Source: Tritrichomonas musculus (lineage: Eukaryota > Parabasalia > Tritrichomonadida > Tritrichomonadidae). Taken from it: a stretch of DNA of 23,573 nucleotides. The DNA lies in contig JAPFFF010000403.1 of the NCBI GenBank assembly GCA_039105265.1, forward strand, positions 1 through 23,573, read 5' to 3'. The position numbers and the translations under genes were made by a program. Shown piece after piece: positions 21,705 through 23,573 of this stretch. The stretch's first letter is position 1. The number at the start of each line of letters is the position of its first letter. The notes beneath the pieces were generated by a model, which was not told where the DNA came from, did no database searches, and saw only the letters and a list, made by a program, of their open reading frames with translations.

Positions 21705-23573
21705 AAAGCGCAATATCAATTATACTTATTCTAACATTTCTCACAAATGAACAGAGTTAAATAAAACACAAATCTCAAACACTTTTGTAAGATAATTAAA
21801 AACGATTTCGAAATTAAGTAAAATCAGTAAAAATTAAAGCTTAATCTCAGTTATTCTTATTCAAACGTTTCTCACAAGTGAACAGAGTTAAATAAAACAC
21901 AAATCTCAAACACTTTTGTAAGATAATTATAAACGATTTCGAAATTAATTAAAATCAGTAAAAATTAAAGCTTAATCTCAATTATTCTTATTCAAACGTT
22001 TCTCACAAGTGAACAGAGTTAAATAAAACACAAATCTCAAACACTTTTGTAAGATAATTATAAACGATTTCGAAATTAAGTAAAATCAGTAAAAATTAAA
22101 GCTTAATCTCAGTTATTCTTAATCTAACATTTCTCACAAATGAACAGAGTTAAATAAAACACAAATCTCAAACACTTTTGTAAGATAATTAAAAACGATT
22201 TCGAAATTAAGTAAAATCAGTAAAATTAAAGCTTAATCTCAGTTATTCTTATTCAAACGTTTCTCACAAATGAACAGAGTTAAATAAAACACAAATCTCA
22301 AACACTTTTGTAAGATAATTATAAACGATTTCGAAATTAAGTAAAATCAGTAAAAATTAAAGCTTAATCTCAGTTATTCTTATTCTAACATTTCTCACAA
22401 ATGAACAGAGTTAAATAAAACACAAATCTCAAACACTTTTGTAAGATAATTAAAAACGATTTCGAAATTAAGTAAAATCAGTAAAAATTAAAGCTTAATC
22501 TCAGTTATTCTTATTCAAACGTTTCTCACAAATGAACAGAGTTAAATAAAACACAAATCTCAAACACTTTTGTAAGATAATTATAAACGATTTCGAAATT
22601 AAGTAAAATCAGTAAAAATTAAAGCTTAATCTCAGTTATTCTTAATCTAACATTTCTCACAAATGAACAGAGTTAAATAAAACACAAATCTCAAACACTT
22701 TTGTAAGATAATTATAAACGATTTCGAAATTAAGTAAAATCAGTAAAAATTAAAGCTTAATCTCAGTTATTCTTATTCAAACGTTTCTCACAAATGAACA
22801 GAGTTAAATAAAACACAAATCTCAAACACTTTTGTAAGATAATTAAAAACGATTTCGAAATTAAGTAAAATCAGTAAAAATTAAAGCTTAATCTCAATTA
22901 TTCTTATTCAAACGTTTCTCACAAATGAACAGAGTTAAATAAAACACAAATCTCAAACACTTTTGTAAGATAATTAAAAACGATTTCGAAATTAAGTAAA
23001 ATCAGTAAAAATTAAAGCTTAATCTCAGTTATTCTTATTCAAACGTTTCTCACAAATGAACAGAGTTAAATAAAACACAAATCTCAAACACTTTTGTAAG
23101 ATAATTATAAACGATTTCGAAATTAAGTAAAATCAGTAAAAATTAAAGCTTAATCTCAGTTATTCTTATTCAAACGTTTCTCACAAGTGAACAGAGTTAA
23201 ATAAAACACAAATCTCAAACACTTTTGTAAGATAATTAAAAACGATTTCGAAATTAAGTAAAATCAGTAAAAATTAAAGCTTAATCTCAGTTATTCTTAA
23301 TCTAACATTTCTCACAAATGAACAGAGTTAAATAAAACACAAATCTCAAACACTTTTGTAAGATAATTAAAAACGATTTCGAAATTAAGTAAAATCAGTA
23401 AAAATTAAAGCGCAATATCAATTATTCTTATTCAAACGTTTCTCACAAATGAACAGAGTTAAATAAAACACAAATCTCAAACACTTTTGTAAGATAATTA
23501 TAAACGATTTCGAAATTAAGTAAAATCAGTAAAAATTAAAGCTTAATCTCAGTTATTCTTATTCAAACGTTTC
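21705..23573. repeat. Right satellite array, same 131-bp family, 14 copies plus a partial
   Basis: Monomer starts run from 21705 to 23538: 14 complete copies, one of them 130 bp, and a final 36-bp piece cut by the window end. Orientation and sequence are those of the left array, so the two are one array interrupted by the island. The first monomer has a private change (attatactt for attattctt). The array uses the same variant sites as the left side: gctt or gcgc, ttattcaaacg or taatctaaca, aaaaacg or ataaacg. I noticed no gaaaaag or gaaaacg monomers and no cataaat monomers here, so this side samples only part of the left array's diversity. No genes are seen. Confidence 0.97.
21760..21765 (+). 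terminator. Candidate poly(A) signal supplied by the satellite
   Basis: The first AATAAA after the stop codon lies 108 bp downstream, inside the first monomer of the right array, in the context GTTAAATAAAACAC. The hexamer sits at monomer position 56-61 and is present in essentially every copy. If the gene is expressed in an organism using the canonical signal, its transcript probably ends within satellite sequence. This is inferred from position and has no transcript support here. Confidence 0.35.

Overview
The window is almost entirely one AT-rich tandem satellite with a single gene-bearing island near its right end. The source is clearly eukaryotic: about 163 complete head-to-tail monomers of 131 bp (16 + 1 of them 130 bp), multi-kilobase higher-order repeats, and one intronless gene for a MULE-type (Mutator superfamily) transposase with a FLYWCH/WRKY-like zinc finger. 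That transposase type is common in animals, especially insects, but MULEs are also abundant in trichomonads and other AT-rich protists. I cannot name the organism from sequence alone.

Layout. Positions 1-19538 hold the left array: 149 complete monomers up to 19503 plus a 35-bp partial copy. Counting monomer starts gives 149 x 131 - 16 bp, which matches the 16 monomers I found with a one-base deletion in an A run. Inside it are nested segmental duplications: a block of about 4.2 kb repeated at a shift of 4321 bp (10168-14387 and 14489-18708), a further partial copy at 18456-19265, and a block of about 1.9 kb repeated at a shift of 2616 bp (3684-5591 and 6300-8207). Positions 19539-21704 are the non-satellite island. 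Positions 21705-23573 are the right array: 14 complete monomers and 36 bp of another, in the same orientation and of the same family.

The island carries one open reading frame of 654 codons (19688-21652). It has an N-terminal Cys/His finger, a complete MULE DDE core (D214, D278, E389, with the C301-x2-H304 motif), a long acidic Ser/Asp/Glu linker, a short basic stretch, and a C-terminal segment ending in a homeodomain-like recognition-helix motif (WFNNNK). Its leader is only about 150 bp and its non-satellite 3' flank about 52 bp, so the nearest canonical AATAAA after the stop lies inside the first satellite monomer. No terminal inverted repeats are visible, and both flanking arrays run in the same direction, so the island does not look like a textbook MULE with long inverted ends.

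Most worth following: an apparently intact transposase-like gene sealed inside a homogenised satellite; the possible two-ended DNA-binding architecture of its product; a helical-turn-spaced pair of TTGACC boxes upstream of it; a 35-38 bp satellite overlap at the two island edges; and the satellite's structure as reshuffled combinations of about 15 variable sites.
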